Notes under the pieces: model-generated
Databases searched by the model: none
Told to the model about the DNA's origin: nothing
Seen by the model: the letters and a program-made list of their open reading frames with translations, nothing else
Made by a program: the position numbers and the translations under genes
Shown: positions 32,434-43,830 of the stretch, piece by piece
Layout: every line of letters starts with the position of its first letter
Position numbering within the stretch: the first letter of the stretch is position 1
Source: Turnera subulata
Lineage: Eukaryota > Streptophyta > Magnoliopsida > Malpighiales > Passifloraceae
NCBI GenBank assembly: GCA_028386065.3
Contig: JAKUCV010002740.1
Coordinates: forward strand, 1-64,000
Length of the DNA stretch: 64,000 nucleotides
Direction: 5' to 3'

Positions 32434-34307
32434 CTGCCATTGGAAGATGATAAGACAGATGGTTTACTAATCGCAGGCAGATTTCTGCCAAATATATTTG
32501 ACTTATTGAAGTGGTGTGTAATGTTGGACTGTTGTTTGGCTTAATCATTCACATGCTCTAAATCATGCTTATGCTTAGCAAGCAAGGGCTGTTTGGCAGT
32601 TGGGACAACATTTGGCTTTGTTATTTCCTTCTGCCCAGTGGAATAGTTTATCATAAAATTGAGTAATGCAGTTACACTCATTTCCAACTAGATTTTATCC
32701 TATTTCCTCTGTATGCTTACTCTATTTCGCCCTTTTATTCCAGTTCAGACCATTAAATAAAGTGATTGTGCAATTGGATGAAGGAAATATGGCTTGGAAC
32801 TCAATGATGGTATGTAATGCAAGCCTTCGAATTAGGGCAGCTATTTTCAACACTAAATGTTGGGAGTGGCATTATAGTTTACACTTCGTTTGTTGCGGTA
32901 AAGCCAATAAGGAGATCTGTGTGAAGTGAGTTTAGGTAGATGGAAATTGCGATAATTATGATTTCATTAAAAAAGATTTTGTTTATGAGTTTGGAGTTTT
33001 CATTGTGGCATTGTTAAATCTTTTGACCTTTGTACCGTTTTCCTGCAAGCATATATAAGGCTACTATTTATTACTTTGCAACATTCCAAAGTTCTACAAG
33101 AGTTATACTGAACAAACATTGAAGTTAAAAACAAGAACATAAGCGTGCATCTTGTGTTTGACAGCATCTAGCAAAGGATACTATATAGATGAATTGGCTA
33201 CCGGAAAGGAGGTTTCTGCTATTGTACTTCCTATTTCATAAGCATTATTTTTCATCTTGTATGCTTGAAAAATGGTTGGCGTTTCTTTTTGGCACTTCAA
33301 TGATAGGCAAATTCTATGGTGCTCACTGTGTTCAAGTCGCATGCCTAGTGGTAATATTGTAACCAATATGAGAAAAAGAAATTTATTATACTAAAAATAA
33401 AAAGAGGGAATCTTTGATTGATTATGATATTATTGATGGGCATGCCCACTGGTATACGGTGAATGTAATAGCTTTTTCCCTTGAATGATATCTTGGCATT
33501 TGTTGTTCGGATATGAATGAAATTGATATCAGATATCATTCAAGTCATATATCAAAAATTCACAACAGACATAAGTTACAGAGGGAGAGGGTTGGTGGTT
33601 CACAGTAACCTTTGGCTGAGGATTGATGATTATTTTGTGTACCAATAAAATCAATGACGCTAACTGTACGTACAATAGAATGTTTTTGAGAATCTTTTCC
33701 TTCCTGTTTACTATCAAATCAGTGTACTAAACTAAATTCAATCCATTAATAATTTATGATTAATGTAGGGCATAAACACCAAACATTAATCAGTTTGCTG
33801 TTTCGTAAAAAATTCGTTCATTGTTTTTCTTTGCTCTCAACCTTGTTTCCTTCATTTTAAGGGTCCATTTAATTTTGAGCAAGAAATGATTACAATTAAG
33901 AACATGAAAAATGTGCTTAATGTCTTATTCCATTGGCCTTGGACACTTTACTTTTCTCATGGTTTTTATTTATGTCTTACCACGGGTTGAAGTAACTAAA
34001 AATTCACCTGATTATACTAAAATGCTTAGATATAATTGTAACCCGCTAAGTTGGAAATGATTTAGGCAACCCAAGAGAGAATTGCACAACTTGTTTTATT
34101 CACCATTAGCCTACTTATTCTGATTGCAAGTTCGTGACCTTAAGAAATGTGGTCTAATATTGACGGTGACACAGAGGAATATTAGTACAGCAATTACGTC
34201 ATATATGTTTTCCGGTTTATGATCACGTAAAGGATCCATCTGTAGAGCAAGATCTGTCGGAATTAAGAGGATTATACACTGACTGCTACAGATGAAGTGG
34301 GGATAGT
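32434..34307. other. Intergenic, no gene seen
   Basis: AT-rich sequence, continuous with the PTST3-like 3' flank before the CRM insertion. Short ORFs have no recognisable domain. The last bases, TAGT (34304-34307), duplicate those after the next element. Confidence 0.5.
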
Positions 34308-34806
34308 TGTCACGACCCCGGAATCCTAGTGCGCGTAGGAGTTCGAATTGGGTTGGGACACTACCTTGGCTGTATGGTAGGAATCCTAGTATGGCTAGGA
34401 GTAGCTAACCTAGTTGTACAAGGATTGGAATTGTGCTTAGCTAACCCAAGTCCATGGGTTTGTGTGGGGGTTAAGTAAACCGAGTTTGAGTAGGACTAGG
34501 ATTACTTAACACTGTCAAACTAGGAGAGAGCCTTGCGGTACCTATATAAATAGGATGCGTGAGGGGGAGTCTCTGGGCGTGTGGGCTGTTGTTGTAAACG
34601 TTGGTTCTTTTATAATAATAGTTACACGAGTATTCTCCCAATCCTTTATTCTTGTCTATGTTCTTTATTCGTTAATTCCCTTTATTGTTGTTCCTTCTCT
34701 TCTCTTTGGTGTGTTTGAAGCTTATAGGCTGAACAAGTAAGCTTGAGGCTTGCTTGTGCCGCACGGGGGTGTTCTATCCGCTGCGCAACACTCTGACCCC
34801 GTGACA
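34308..34806 (+). repeat. 5' LTR of the LARD-type element
   Basis: 499 bp with inverted GTCACG/CGTGAC tips. A TATATAAATA box at 34543-34552 is a likely U3 promoter, with a transcript start about 30 bp later. Confidence 0.9.
34543..34552 (+). promoter_or_regulatory. TATA box in the LARD LTR
   Basis: TATATAAATA in the left LTR, repeated in the right LTR at about 38247-38256. It is the only strong TATA motif in the 499 bp. Confidence 0.6.
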
Positions 34807-34808
34807 AG

Positions 34809-34820
34809 TGGTAGCGGAGC
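34809..34820 (+). promoter_or_regulatory. Primer-binding site of the LARD element
   Basis: TGGTAGCGGAGC 2 bp after the left LTR, on the plus strand; it fixes the element's orientation. Confidence 0.8.
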
Positions 34821-34846
34821 AAAAAGGTTTTATTCGCGGAATTCTG

Positions 34847-35180
34847 GTGCTGTTGGGTGCGCTGCTGGGCGCGCCAACGACTGAGCCTGGGTGCGCTTCT
34901 GGGCGCGCCAACGACTGACCTAGGTGCGCTTCTGGGTGCGCCAACGACTGAGCCTGGGTGCGCTTCTGGGCGCGCCAACGACTGAGCCTGGGTGCGCTTC
35001 TGGGCGCGCCAACGACTGACCCTGGGTGCGCTTCTGGGCGCGCCAACGACTGACCCTGGGTGCGCTTCTGGGCGCGCCAACGACCGAGCCTGGGTGCGCC
35101 GACGGGTGCGCTAACTGGTGTTTCTGGGTGCGCCGACGGGTGCGCTAACTGGTGCTTCTGGGTGCGCCAACTGGTGCTGG
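34847..35180 (+). repeat. 34-bp GC-rich tandem repeats
   Basis: About seven near-exact copies of a 34-bp unit (CTGGGTGCGCTTCTGGGCGC followed by GCCAACGACTGAGC), then two or three diverged copies with CCGACGGGTGCGCTAACTGG. Most units contain GGCGCGCC. Since 34 is not a multiple of 3, repeat ORFs on either strand shift frame and are not real genes. Confidence 0.9.
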
Positions 35181-35930
35181 TGGGCACTGGAATTGGGCTG
35201 ATTGGCGTGGTTTGGTTGTGGCTGGAAGGTCGACTTAAACTAAATAAAAAGTTGTTTTTATTTGTTTGTGTTGGTCGACTTTGTGGTTTTGCAGGAGGGT
35301 TTTTTGCGCGAATAATACTTTCTGGTTGGTGATTCTCAAGGACGATTTTGTGACTCTTCTCAAGGGAGGAGAGGTGCTGGGTGCTGTTGACTTTAGCAAG
35401 GGTGCTGTTGTCGACTTTGGCAAAGGAACACAAGTTTTTATTCGTGGGAGATCAAGGCTTGGGGGTGGCTGTATTGGCTATTCGATTTTGCTGCTGCTCG
35501 CGCAAGAAGATCTCTGTACGCGAAGGAAGCTTGCTGGTTGAGGACTTCTAATTTTCTACACCAATCGACTCAAGCAAACACAAGGAAGGAAGTACGGAAG
35601 CGTTGGACAGAGTGGAGCTTGCTGGTTTTCAGGTTTGGCTTTTTACGCTATAAAAGTCTGACTCTTGTTGGTGGGCTTGCTGCTGTGTTTGTTTTTGTGC
35701 GTGCCGATTGTGGAGGGCTGCTTGGTTTTGTTGATTGGAGTTGTGTGGATTAATTGGAGTTTCTGTTCCTTTGGCACCTACACACTTGTTTGTCTTTGAT
35801 TGTTGCTATTTGGTTGACTATTTCACTTTGAGGTAGCCGTATCTTTTGTTGGTGGACTTCAAAGGTACGTTGGGAGCTATTGGGTGTTTTAGTTGGCTTT
35901 GCTCTTGGTTTTATACCATCATTCACACAC

Positions 35931-38000
35931 ATGTTTCTTGGAGCTTCTTCTTTGTTTTCTCTGGATTGCTTTGGTTTGGATGTGACCATGGTTGGCAAGG
36001 TTGTTGGGAGTGCGTTGATGCAATTGCCTTGTTGGGTGTTCGGTGTCAAGCATTGTTGGACTGTTGGTGCGAACTCGGAGGATGGGCGAGCTGATCAGGT
36101 GCGATTAGGTGCTTGTGATGTACCGTTGGGACGTGCTGATGCGATTGGCAAGCTGATGGGTACGCATTCGGACAGAATTGGCCAGCGATGCACAGGCTGT
36201 ACACGCAGAGGGCGTGAACAGTGCACAGAGGGTGCGCACTTTGGACACGGGCAGCACACGGATGACTCACACAACGGGGGGGCTAACTACGGACTTTCTG
36301 TGCAATTTCTCATGGACAATTCCAGCAGTAAAATTGTACCTTTTGGACATGAATTGGCGGAGGAAGGACAGGTTGGTGAACCACTTTTCTCATTACACAT
36401 GTTGCGTCAATTTTTGTTTCATGGGGGGGGATCTTTTTACTTGCACTTTGATGGGAGTTGGAGGAATTCGGCACAAAGTTCTGGGGCTTTTCGAGGAGAG
36501 ACATGGATGATTCTTGCGACAAGAGGAAGAGTAGATACAAGTGGGATGGCTTGTTCTTGGGGAAGACAAGTTGGATTTCTTGGTGCGTTGCGACAAGGTG
36601 ACACATTCTTGGTGGACTGTCATGGTTCAATGCTGAATAGAGTTTTGGCACTTGGGAAGAACTTTGGGCAGCAAGGTGTGGAAGGACTTTGTGAGCATTC
36701 AAGTGATTCGGGTGACAAGGTCATAACTTGGGATGCTTTAGACAGAATGGCGCATTGCTTTGGTGTTCTTGTTGATTTGCTGCGGTGTAGGGAACTTCAT
36801 GGTGAAGTGCACTTGGCACGCTTGGACAGATGCGTTGGGGATTTTGTTAGCGCTCAAGAGGACTTTGGCTTGACGATAGAGAAGACAATGGATTGGAGAT
36901 GTCGACTTGATAATTGTGGTTTTTGTGCTGATTACTTTGTTAGTGCGTGTTACATTGACAGGTTTTGGTGGAGGTTCGCTGCAAAGGTGTTTGCAAGCAA
37001 CTCAAAGGCACATAAACACAAGTTGACAAGGGAGGATACAACTCATTCGAGGAGGAGTGTTTATCATGGATGCAAAGGACATTGTGGTGACGATGTTGGG
37101 TGCAGCAATACATGGTGGCCTGATGGGGCAGACACTCAAGACAACTCCAAGATTGAGGTGCCAACGATGGAGCCGTGGAGTGGTTCAAGATCGAAGGTAC
37201 AACCTGATTGCAAGGGTGCGATTGGGCAATCTTCATTCACAAGGGACTGTGATGTCTTAGGTGGTGGAGAGAGCAGCGCGAGTTGCACATCAAATGCAGA
37301 GTCGAGGAAAAGGCGAAGCAAAGGTGACAACGAGCTATTACCAAGGGAGGCATGTGCAATGGCCGAGTCTTATAGAAGAGGAGGCACAGTTGTGGACATG
37401 ATGCTTGGGCTGCTACTACCAAGGGAGGCATGTGCATCGGCCAAATCATATGGAAGAGGAGGCACAGGTGTAGACATGATGCTTGGTTTATGGTGTAAAA
37501 ACTTACATCGTATGTGCGAGTTTCCGAGGAGGTATACACTTGCGAGGAGATTGCGAGACAGGGAGTATACACTTGCTGTAGGGATGCGAGACATTTGTTA
37601 TTACATTTGTTCCGAGGATGACTTAGCACGTGGGCACGTTCTCAATGAGGAGACGGGTTCGAAGAAGACGGTTGGGGCCATGAGTTTGCTGGAGCAACGG
37701 GATGGTACGCGTCGAGTGGACACACTTAGTGGAAGTGGGGTACACACACTTGTTCGAGGTGGCGAGGATGCTAACCGAAGATCAAGAAGAATGGCTGAAG
37801 ATTGGAGACCAAGAGTGATCAGGGGCTGGTCATGGCACAATTGGAAGCACGATTTTGTTTCGAATGTTCAGTGGCTTGGCGACTTCAAGTGGAAGGATTA
37901 TCCATTGGCGAAGTGGAAGCGAGAACATCGAAAGAGACTATTCGAAGGTCGAGTAGCTGTGGCGCATCATCGGATTGCAACGAGGGCGTTGCAAGATTAG
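35931..38000 (+). CDS. Long ORF of unknown function inside the LARD element (690 aa)
   Basis: First ATG at 35931, TAG at 37998-38000, overlapping the PPT. The frame is also open for 51 bp upstream without an ATG. The predicted protein is rich in Cys, His, Trp, Gly and Arg and shows no gag, protease, RT, RNase H or integrase signature. Two near-identical segments, LLPREACAMAESYRRGGT and LLPREACASAKSYGRGGT, occur about 30 residues apart (37337-37470). Remaining open for 690 codons suggests either coding constraint or a recently decayed gag-pol in which the frame is accidental; the local GC content favours long ORFs. No homolog is known to me. Confidence 0.35.
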   Translation: MFLGASSLFSLDCFGLDVTMVGKVVGSALMQLPCWVFGVKHCWTVGANSEDGRADQVRLGACDVPLGRADAIGKLMGTHSDRIGQRCTGCTRRGREQCTEGAHFGHGQHTDDSHNGGANYGLSVQFLMDNSSSKIVPFGHELAEEGQVGEPLFSLHMLRQFLFHGGGSFYLHFDGSWRNSAQSSGAFRGETWMILATRGRVDTSGMACSWGRQVGFLGALRQGDTFLVDCHGSMLNRVLALGKNFGQQGVEGLCEHSSDSGDKVITWDALDRMAHCFGVLVDLLRCRELHGEVHLARLDRCVGDFVSAQEDFGLTIEKTMDWRCRLDNCGFCADYFVSACYIDRFWWRFAAKVFASNSKAHKHKLTREDTTHSRRSVYHGCKGHCGDDVGCSNTWWPDGADTQDNSKIEVPTMEPWSGSRSKVQPDCKGAIGQSSFTRDCDVLGGGESSASCTSNAESRKRRSKGDNELLPREACAMAESYRRGGTVVDMMLGLLLPREACASAKSYGRGGTGVDMMLGLWCKNLHRMCEFPRRYTLARRLRDREYTLAVGMRDICYYICSEDDLARGHVLNEETGSKKTVGAMSLLEQRDGTRRVDTLSGSGVHTLVRGGEDANRRSRRMAEDWRPRVIRGWSWHNWKHDFVSNVQWLGDFKWKDYPLAKWKREHRKRLFEGRVAVAHHRIATRALQD

Positions 38001-38011
38001 GTGGTGGAGAA

Positions 38012-38510
38012 TGTCACGACCCCGGAATCCTAGTGCGCATAGGAGTTCGAATTGGGTTGGGACACTACCTTGGCTGTATGGTAGGAATCCTAGTATGGCT
38101 AGGAGTAGCTAACCTAGTTGTACAAGGATTGGAATTGGGCTTAGCTAACCCAAGTCCATGGGTTTGTGTGGGGGTTAAGTAAACCGAGTTTGAGTAGGAC
38201 TAGGATTACTTAACACTGTCAAACTAGGAGAGAGCCTTGCGGTACCTATATAAATAGGATGCGTGAGGGGGAGTCTCTGGGCGTGTGGGCTGTTGTTGTA
38301 AACGTTGGTTCTTTTATAATAATAGTTACACGAGTATTCTCCCAACCCTTTATTCTTGTCTATGTTCTTTATTCGTTAATTCCCTTTATTGTTGTTCCTT
38401 CTCTTCTCTTTGGTGTGTTTGAAGCTTATAGGCTGAACAAGTAAGCTTGAGGCTTGCTTGTGCCGCACGGGGGTGTTCTATCCGCTGCGCAACACTCTGA
38501 CCCCGTGACA
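38012..38510 (+). repeat. 3' LTR of the LARD-type element
   Basis: 499 bp, matching 34308-34806 with very few differences (for example GTGCGC to GTGCGCAT-type changes near its start), implying a recent insertion. Confidence 0.9.
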
Positions 38511-38514
38511 TAGT

Positions 38515-38764
38515 GGCCCCAAAAGAATTAAAACTTTAGGTCAAATCCTATTTGAGTCTTAAAATTCGTTACTCAGCCAAACAACTCCTAAATTTAATTA
38601 TGAAATCCATTTTAGTCCTAAATTAAATTTCCGTTAGTTAGGGATGTTAATTGGAAAGAAATTATTGTCATGTCATCATAATCATAATAACCATAATGCT
38701 CATTGACCTTCTCACCAAATATTCATTTCCGTTAGAGCACCACATCTTTTTTTTTTTAAAAGGA
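38515..38764. other. Short non-coding stretch
   Basis: AT-rich, no ORF. The left end of the Athila element should lie in or near here, but no 3' LTR matching 48098-49334 was found. Confidence 0.4.
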
Positions 38765-39690
38765 TTAATCGACCCTAAAGTGTCGAGTCAGCGTTGTGAT
38801 GAACCCAGCGCACCCCAAGGTGGGATGAGAGAGGTGATGCCTGAACTGATCGAAGAGGAAATTGCCCGTGTTCACAGGCTGACGGTTCTCAAAGCACCAG
38901 AGGAGGAATAACTCCTTTGTTTGCACCACCTGCATGTCGTTAGCCCGACAAAAGATCGTTTGTGCCAGCACATGATGAACATAACGGAGTAGCGGTGTGT
39001 GAAGGCTGGTGGTGTTGGAGGTCGAAGCACTGTACTTGCCAGCAGTGGGTGCCAAATCGGCCCAGGCAACACGAATACTATAGCCAGGTGGAGGAGCATG
39101 CAAACCCGAATTGTTGAAACCAAAGATAACATTAAACTCAAGCAATATCAGGCAATGTGTTTGGTTACCCAAACAAAAGTAGATATGCTCTTGAATCTCT
39201 TTGCCTGTGTCCTCCTCCACATAAACAAGACTGCCATATAATTCTTTTGTGAGCCCGAAATAGCTCGGCTCTGCCAGAGCCCAAAGTGTACCCAACCAAT
39301 CTTTGTCAGCAATTCATCAATTTTGAGATTAAATCCATACATCACACGTGTGTTTCTATCGAAAAATCGAGAGGGGATGCTTAGAGGCTTGCTGGTGGTG
39401 CTGTCGTTCATGCTTAGTCGAGATAAGGAGGATTCCCGGGTGACCATAGCCTTTGGGTGTGGCTGAATGGAGTTCGCCGTCAGAATCTACTACGTCGGTG
39501 CCGTGGGTTTGGGTGCGCTTGGCCGGCGAAGTAGAGGGAGTCTTGGCCACGCCCTCCCGCTTCCTTTCGCGGATGCAGCAGACCGACTGGCCAAAGAAGC
39601 TCGCTAAGTGGCGTCGCGCTGGCTACGACAGGTCGGTAAAGGAGTGGAGGTTGCTGGTGTGGTAGGGGTACCGGTAAGGTCAATCAGTTC
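38765..39690 (-). pseudogene. Athila ORF-1-like (env-position) gene, broken
   Basis: On the minus strand, fragments in two frames show an SRFFDRNTRVMYGF segment, a long helical stretch, and an IYFCLGNQTHCLILLEFN segment followed by IFGFNNSG. This pattern (a strand, a Leu-rich helix with EFN, then a Gly) is that of the plant ATHILA ORF-1 family. In Athila elements this gene lies downstream of pol on the same strand, as here. Stops and at least one frameshift near 39300-39450 break it. It is separated from pol by the solo LTR. The family call is moderate. Confidence 0.45.
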
Positions 39691-40146
39691 GTCACCTTCA
39701 GTGGGTAGTGGACAAGTCAGTGTGTTGTCGATTGAATATGGGAGAGGAAAGGTGTGGTTTTGGAAAGAGAGACATGGTGATGAGTGGATGGTCGGGAGAT
39801 GGAGAGAGAGTATGGAAGAGAGCTATAAAGCGGGTGAAGAGGTGGAAAAGAAGAAATGAACCATCACCATTCCAAAATCTAGTGCACCCAATAACTACCC
39901 AATGTCCTGTTCATGAAGAGTGTCCTTCCCATGCAGATGTTTTGACTCGAATTTTCATATTTGAAAATGCATGAATGCAAGGGCATAAATGTCAATGTAC
40001 ACAATACCACACAAAAATGCACATTGCATCAAACAGAGTGGCATAATAACAAATAAACATATAGCAAGGATAGAATGCTTCTCCGTTTGGGCCATAGGAT
40101 CAAGGCTGTATGTGCTGCTGCACTGCGCGTTGTGACGACTTATACC
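39691..40146 (-). other. Athila spacer between pol and ORF-1-like gene (left part)
   Basis: No coding signal. It joins with 42355-42530 once the solo LTR is removed. Confidence 0.4.
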
Positions 40147-42354
40147 CCCATTGTCACGATCCGAAATCAGGTCTATGACCATCGGCTAGTCCTAGTAGGA
40201 AATATATATCTACCCAAGACAAGGCAAACCTCAAATAAATAATACAAATATAATCTTCAAAATAAAATACTTCCATAAATGAATAATCCAACAAACTCAT
40301 ATGATGAATATAAATTCCAAACTCAAAGACTAAGCAAATTCCTTAATATAATCCAAATCATGAAAGTTTCCGAGAAACTAGAGTAACAGTGGAGCTCTAA
40401 CAATCCAAAAGTCTGCTACGTATACCAAGATCACTCGCCAAGCACGACCTACGTCTTACGCCTACTAATCACCTGAAAATATTTTTAAAATGGGGGTGAA
40501 TCCTTCCATAACTCAGTGGGCATAGTACAAAGCAAACGAAAACCAAACTAAAATCATAGAGGTCAAAACATATATACTTCATAATCGAAATAGAATAAGC
40601 TTACTTGTCAAATAATCAAAAGTACACAAAATCAGCGGAAGCCTTGGATTTAAATATCAAATAATCATAATACTCAAAACGAACGGAAGCCTCGAATTAA
40701 GATGTCAGAACTGGATAAGAAATAGAGAAGAGCAAAGCATGCCCCGTCGAGCAAGTCCGACAACGGCCCCCTGTCGGCTGAAGGAACAAAAGGATCCATA
40801 GGGAAATCAAAGATTCCCATCAAACAGATAGAGGTTAAATACCTCATCAAACCAATCAATGTACACAAAGTCTGACAGCACCCTTGCCAGATAAGGACGT
40901 CTGACATTTAATTCTAAGCAAAAAAAAATTTGAATAAATCCTTTAAAAGAATCAAATCTAAAGATATTTCTCATCCAAATAAGCAAAGAGTGTTCATAAG
41001 CAAAATAGAGTGAATAGTAATCATAAGCAGAATAAGTACGGTAGGAACAAAATTATATAATAAGAGTTATGTAGACTTTTCTCTGAAACCTCAAAATCCT
41101 TGTTCGGCAAAAACACAGTTGAAGAAATAGTAACAGTTTTTCATATAAAATAATTTGGAGTAAAAGTTAACTTATCAAAACCTTTTGGTCAAAATAACAT
41201 AGTTTAAAAGGTTGAACAAACGATAATTAAGAGTACAAGAATAATTTATATAAGATAATAATGTTTGAAACATAGCTTTACTAAGAAAATAAGAAGTATA
41301 ATAATATTATAATCCACCTCAAAAGCCAATCCAAATTACCAATCTCAAATACTTAAGTTTCAGCTTGAGTCCCAATCTCGGCAGCACCTAATTCACAAGG
41401 AAAACACAACCACTAAGTCCAAAGAATGCTTAACAATCTACCGAATGAACAACATAATAGATCAGCCTCTAGTTTCTGCCTAATAACTCCCAAACCATCT
41501 TGAATCCGAAAATATCTTCAACATAAGACTTAAAGTAGACATTCCAAGCTTTCCAACCATATAAAGCTTACTACCACAGCACCTAGGAACAATTAATTAT
41601 GAATTTTACAAGATAGCCCAGAAAACTGTCTTTTTCCTGCACAACAGTCCACTTATACGATTTTTAATAAATTCTACAAAATTCGTTTTCTAGTGAAACC
41701 AACTGCAAGAGTTTACTATGTGTCTCTAGTTTACTGGATAAAAATTTGAAAAACTAGTTTGTACAAAGTCAATGACAAAAATAAACAAACATAAGGACTG
41801 CCAAAAAATAAAATTATAAAATAAGTTTATTATTCAAGCTAGAATAAATATATAAGACCTATCCAACTAATCGTCCTATGAAAAAAATTATAGAAGAGAG
41901 TGAGGTAGATGTCTGATTAATTCAAAACTCAAGCTTTAATAGCAATTAGTTTAGCAAGGAAAAATAATTGAAAGAAAAGTGGATAGAAATTGTAAAACGT
42001 ATAAAGGATGGTAGTATAAAACTTACCCCAAGATTAAATTTCTTTATCAATCAAAAATAATTGTGGACGAATTCAATAAAGAGAGTGTGTTGAAAAGACA
42101 CTACAGCTTATATGTTTTGGTTGTTGGAGGACCGATCGTGAGAAAAGACACCCTATATGCTAATGTATTTATACAGTCTTCCAACCGACGTCAAGAAGTT
42201 GGTTAGCTTATAAACATCTATAATTTTTTCTTTGGGCTCATAAATAACATGGGGCTCTTATTAAGTATCTGGGCTAGATTTTTAGATAGACGTATCTATT
42301 ATGGGCTTAGTTCATTATACATTATCTAATTATTTTATCGGGTATTACACCCAT
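40147..42354 (-). mobile_element. Solo LTR (2198 bp) with CCCAT target-site duplication
   Basis: The LTR spans 40152-42349, TGTCACGATCC...GGTATTACA on the plus strand (TGTAATACC...GTGACA on the minus). CCCAT is present directly on both sides (40147-40151, 42350-42354). No internal region or second LTR remains, so it is the product of LTR-LTR recombination. Minus orientation is inferred from the TGTAATACC start common to gypsy LTRs. It contains no ORF. Confidence 0.8.
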
Positions 42355-42532
42355 CTTTATAGTTTTGTGATTTTTTTTTATTTTTTATGGCTGCAAAAAT
42401 AGTAAAAACAAAAACAAAGAAAAAATTAAAGGGATGTAGGGTACAAAAGCAATAAAATTGTCCCCGGGTTACCTCTCGAGTAGTGCTTCTTTAACGTCTT
42501 GTAGCTGGACACCTTGCAGGTTGCCCTGCGGG

Positions 42533-43830
42533 TCACCCTGTAGAGGGTGTTGTGAGAGACGCTGTGACCGCCTCCCCTAGTGGCTCAGTAGGGAAATAGA
42601 GTTTAAGCCTCTGGTGGTTGACTTTAAAGATGTTGCCATCTCCTTTGCGGATCTCCACAGCACCATGAGGAAAATCTTGGACCACTGTATAAGGTCCTGT
42701 CCAGCGGGACTTGAGCTTTCTGGGAAAAAGTCGGAGGCGTGAATTAGACAACAGCACTTCCTCTCCAGGTAGGAATTTTTGTAGAAAAGGATGTGACTGT
42801 CATGCCATTTCTTAGATCTCTCCTTATAGATCTTATTGTTCTCATAAGCCTCCAAGTGAATCTCCTCAAGCTGATTGAGCAACAACCTTCTTTCCCCACT
42901 AGCGGCTTTTGCATCTAAATTTAGGGCCTTGATTGCCCAATATGCCTTGTGCTCCAACTCTACTAGCAGGTGGTAAGACTTCCCACAAACAAGCCTATAA
43001 GGAGTGGTGCCTATGGTAGTCTTGTAGGCCGCCTTTAAGCCCACAGTGTGTCATCTAGCTTCAAAGACCAATCCTTGTGGGTATTGCTCAATGTTTTCTC
43101 CAAGATGCGCTTAATCTCCCTGTTGGCAACCTCCACCTAACCACTAGTCTGTGGATGATAGGGTGTAGCAACCCTGTGAGTAACCCCGTATCGATGCAAT
43201 AGCGTTGGAAACAATCTGTTACAGAAGTGTGATCCTCCATAACTGATTATAGTACGAGGGACACCGAAATGGGTGAAGATGTTCTTATTCAAAAATCGAG
43301 TCACCACTTGCCCATCATTTGTAAGAGATGCAATGGCTTCCACCCACTTGGTCACATAGTCCACAACGACCAAGATATAAACGTTCGAGTTGGAAGAGGG
43401 GAAAGAATCCATGAAGTCAAGGCCCCAAAAATTGAAGGACTCGACGAACTGCATTCCTTGCAAAGAACCTTCCTGTGTTGTGAAATATTTCCTGTGTGCT
43501 AGGATCGATCATAGGATTGAACATACTCCTTAGCATCCTTGAAAAGACTTGGCCAGAAAAATCTAGAGTGAAGGATTTTAATAGCCGTCTTCTGAGCTCC
43601 ATAATGTCCTCCATATGGTGTCTGATGGCAGCTTACAAGCATCTCCTTGTGCAATTCATCGGGCAAACACCGTCGGATGATGCTGTCGCCACAGCGCTTG
43701 AACAAGTAAGGCTCAACATAGTAGTAGTGCTTGATATCATTGAGGAATTTCTTCTTCTGAGCATAAGTGAGATCAGGTGAAAAGACACCACATACTGTGT
43801 AGTTAACATAAGTAGCAAACCAAGGATAGT
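42533..43830 (-). pseudogene. Athila integrase, broken
   Basis: Fragments in several frames: YGGHYGAQKT with the zinc-finger His (about 43610), [11 protein letters not shown] (first catalytic Asp, 43410), [26 protein letters not shown] where the usual catalytic Asp of ISDGGSHF is Tyr, HPQTSG (43140) and [10 protein letters not shown] (42600). The zinc-finger Cys pair is lost to frameshift. It cannot have integrase activity as it stands. Confidence 0.75.

Larger units (their letters stand above)
34308..38510 (+). mobile_element. LARD-type non-autonomous LTR retrotransposon (4.2 kb)
   Basis: Two 499-bp LTRs, TGTCACGACCCCGG...CCCCGTGACA, differing at only a few sites. A PBS (TGGTAGCGGAGC, 34809-34820) follows the left LTR and an AGGTGGTGGAGA PPT (about 38000-38010) precedes the right one, so the element is on the plus strand. 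A short duplication TAGT flanks it (34304-34307, 38511-38514). The 3.2-kb interior has no gag-pol motif; it holds 34-bp GC-rich tandem repeats and a long ORF of unknown nature. Confidence 0.85.

Noticed and set aside
32750..32825. Possible extra exon of the PTST3-like gene after the CRM element (AG...GT borders, short open frame)
   Set aside because: CBM48 ends with its normal C-terminus and a TGA at 24844-24846; an exon beyond it is not needed and has no family match.
34682..35433. Minus-strand ORFs with repeated RPEAHPGSVVGAPRSA-like words
   Set aside because: Produced by the 34-bp tandem repeats, which shift frame each unit.
35880..35930. TTG-initiated start for the LARD ORF
   Set aside because: No reason for a non-ATG start in a plant gene; the first ATG is at 35931.
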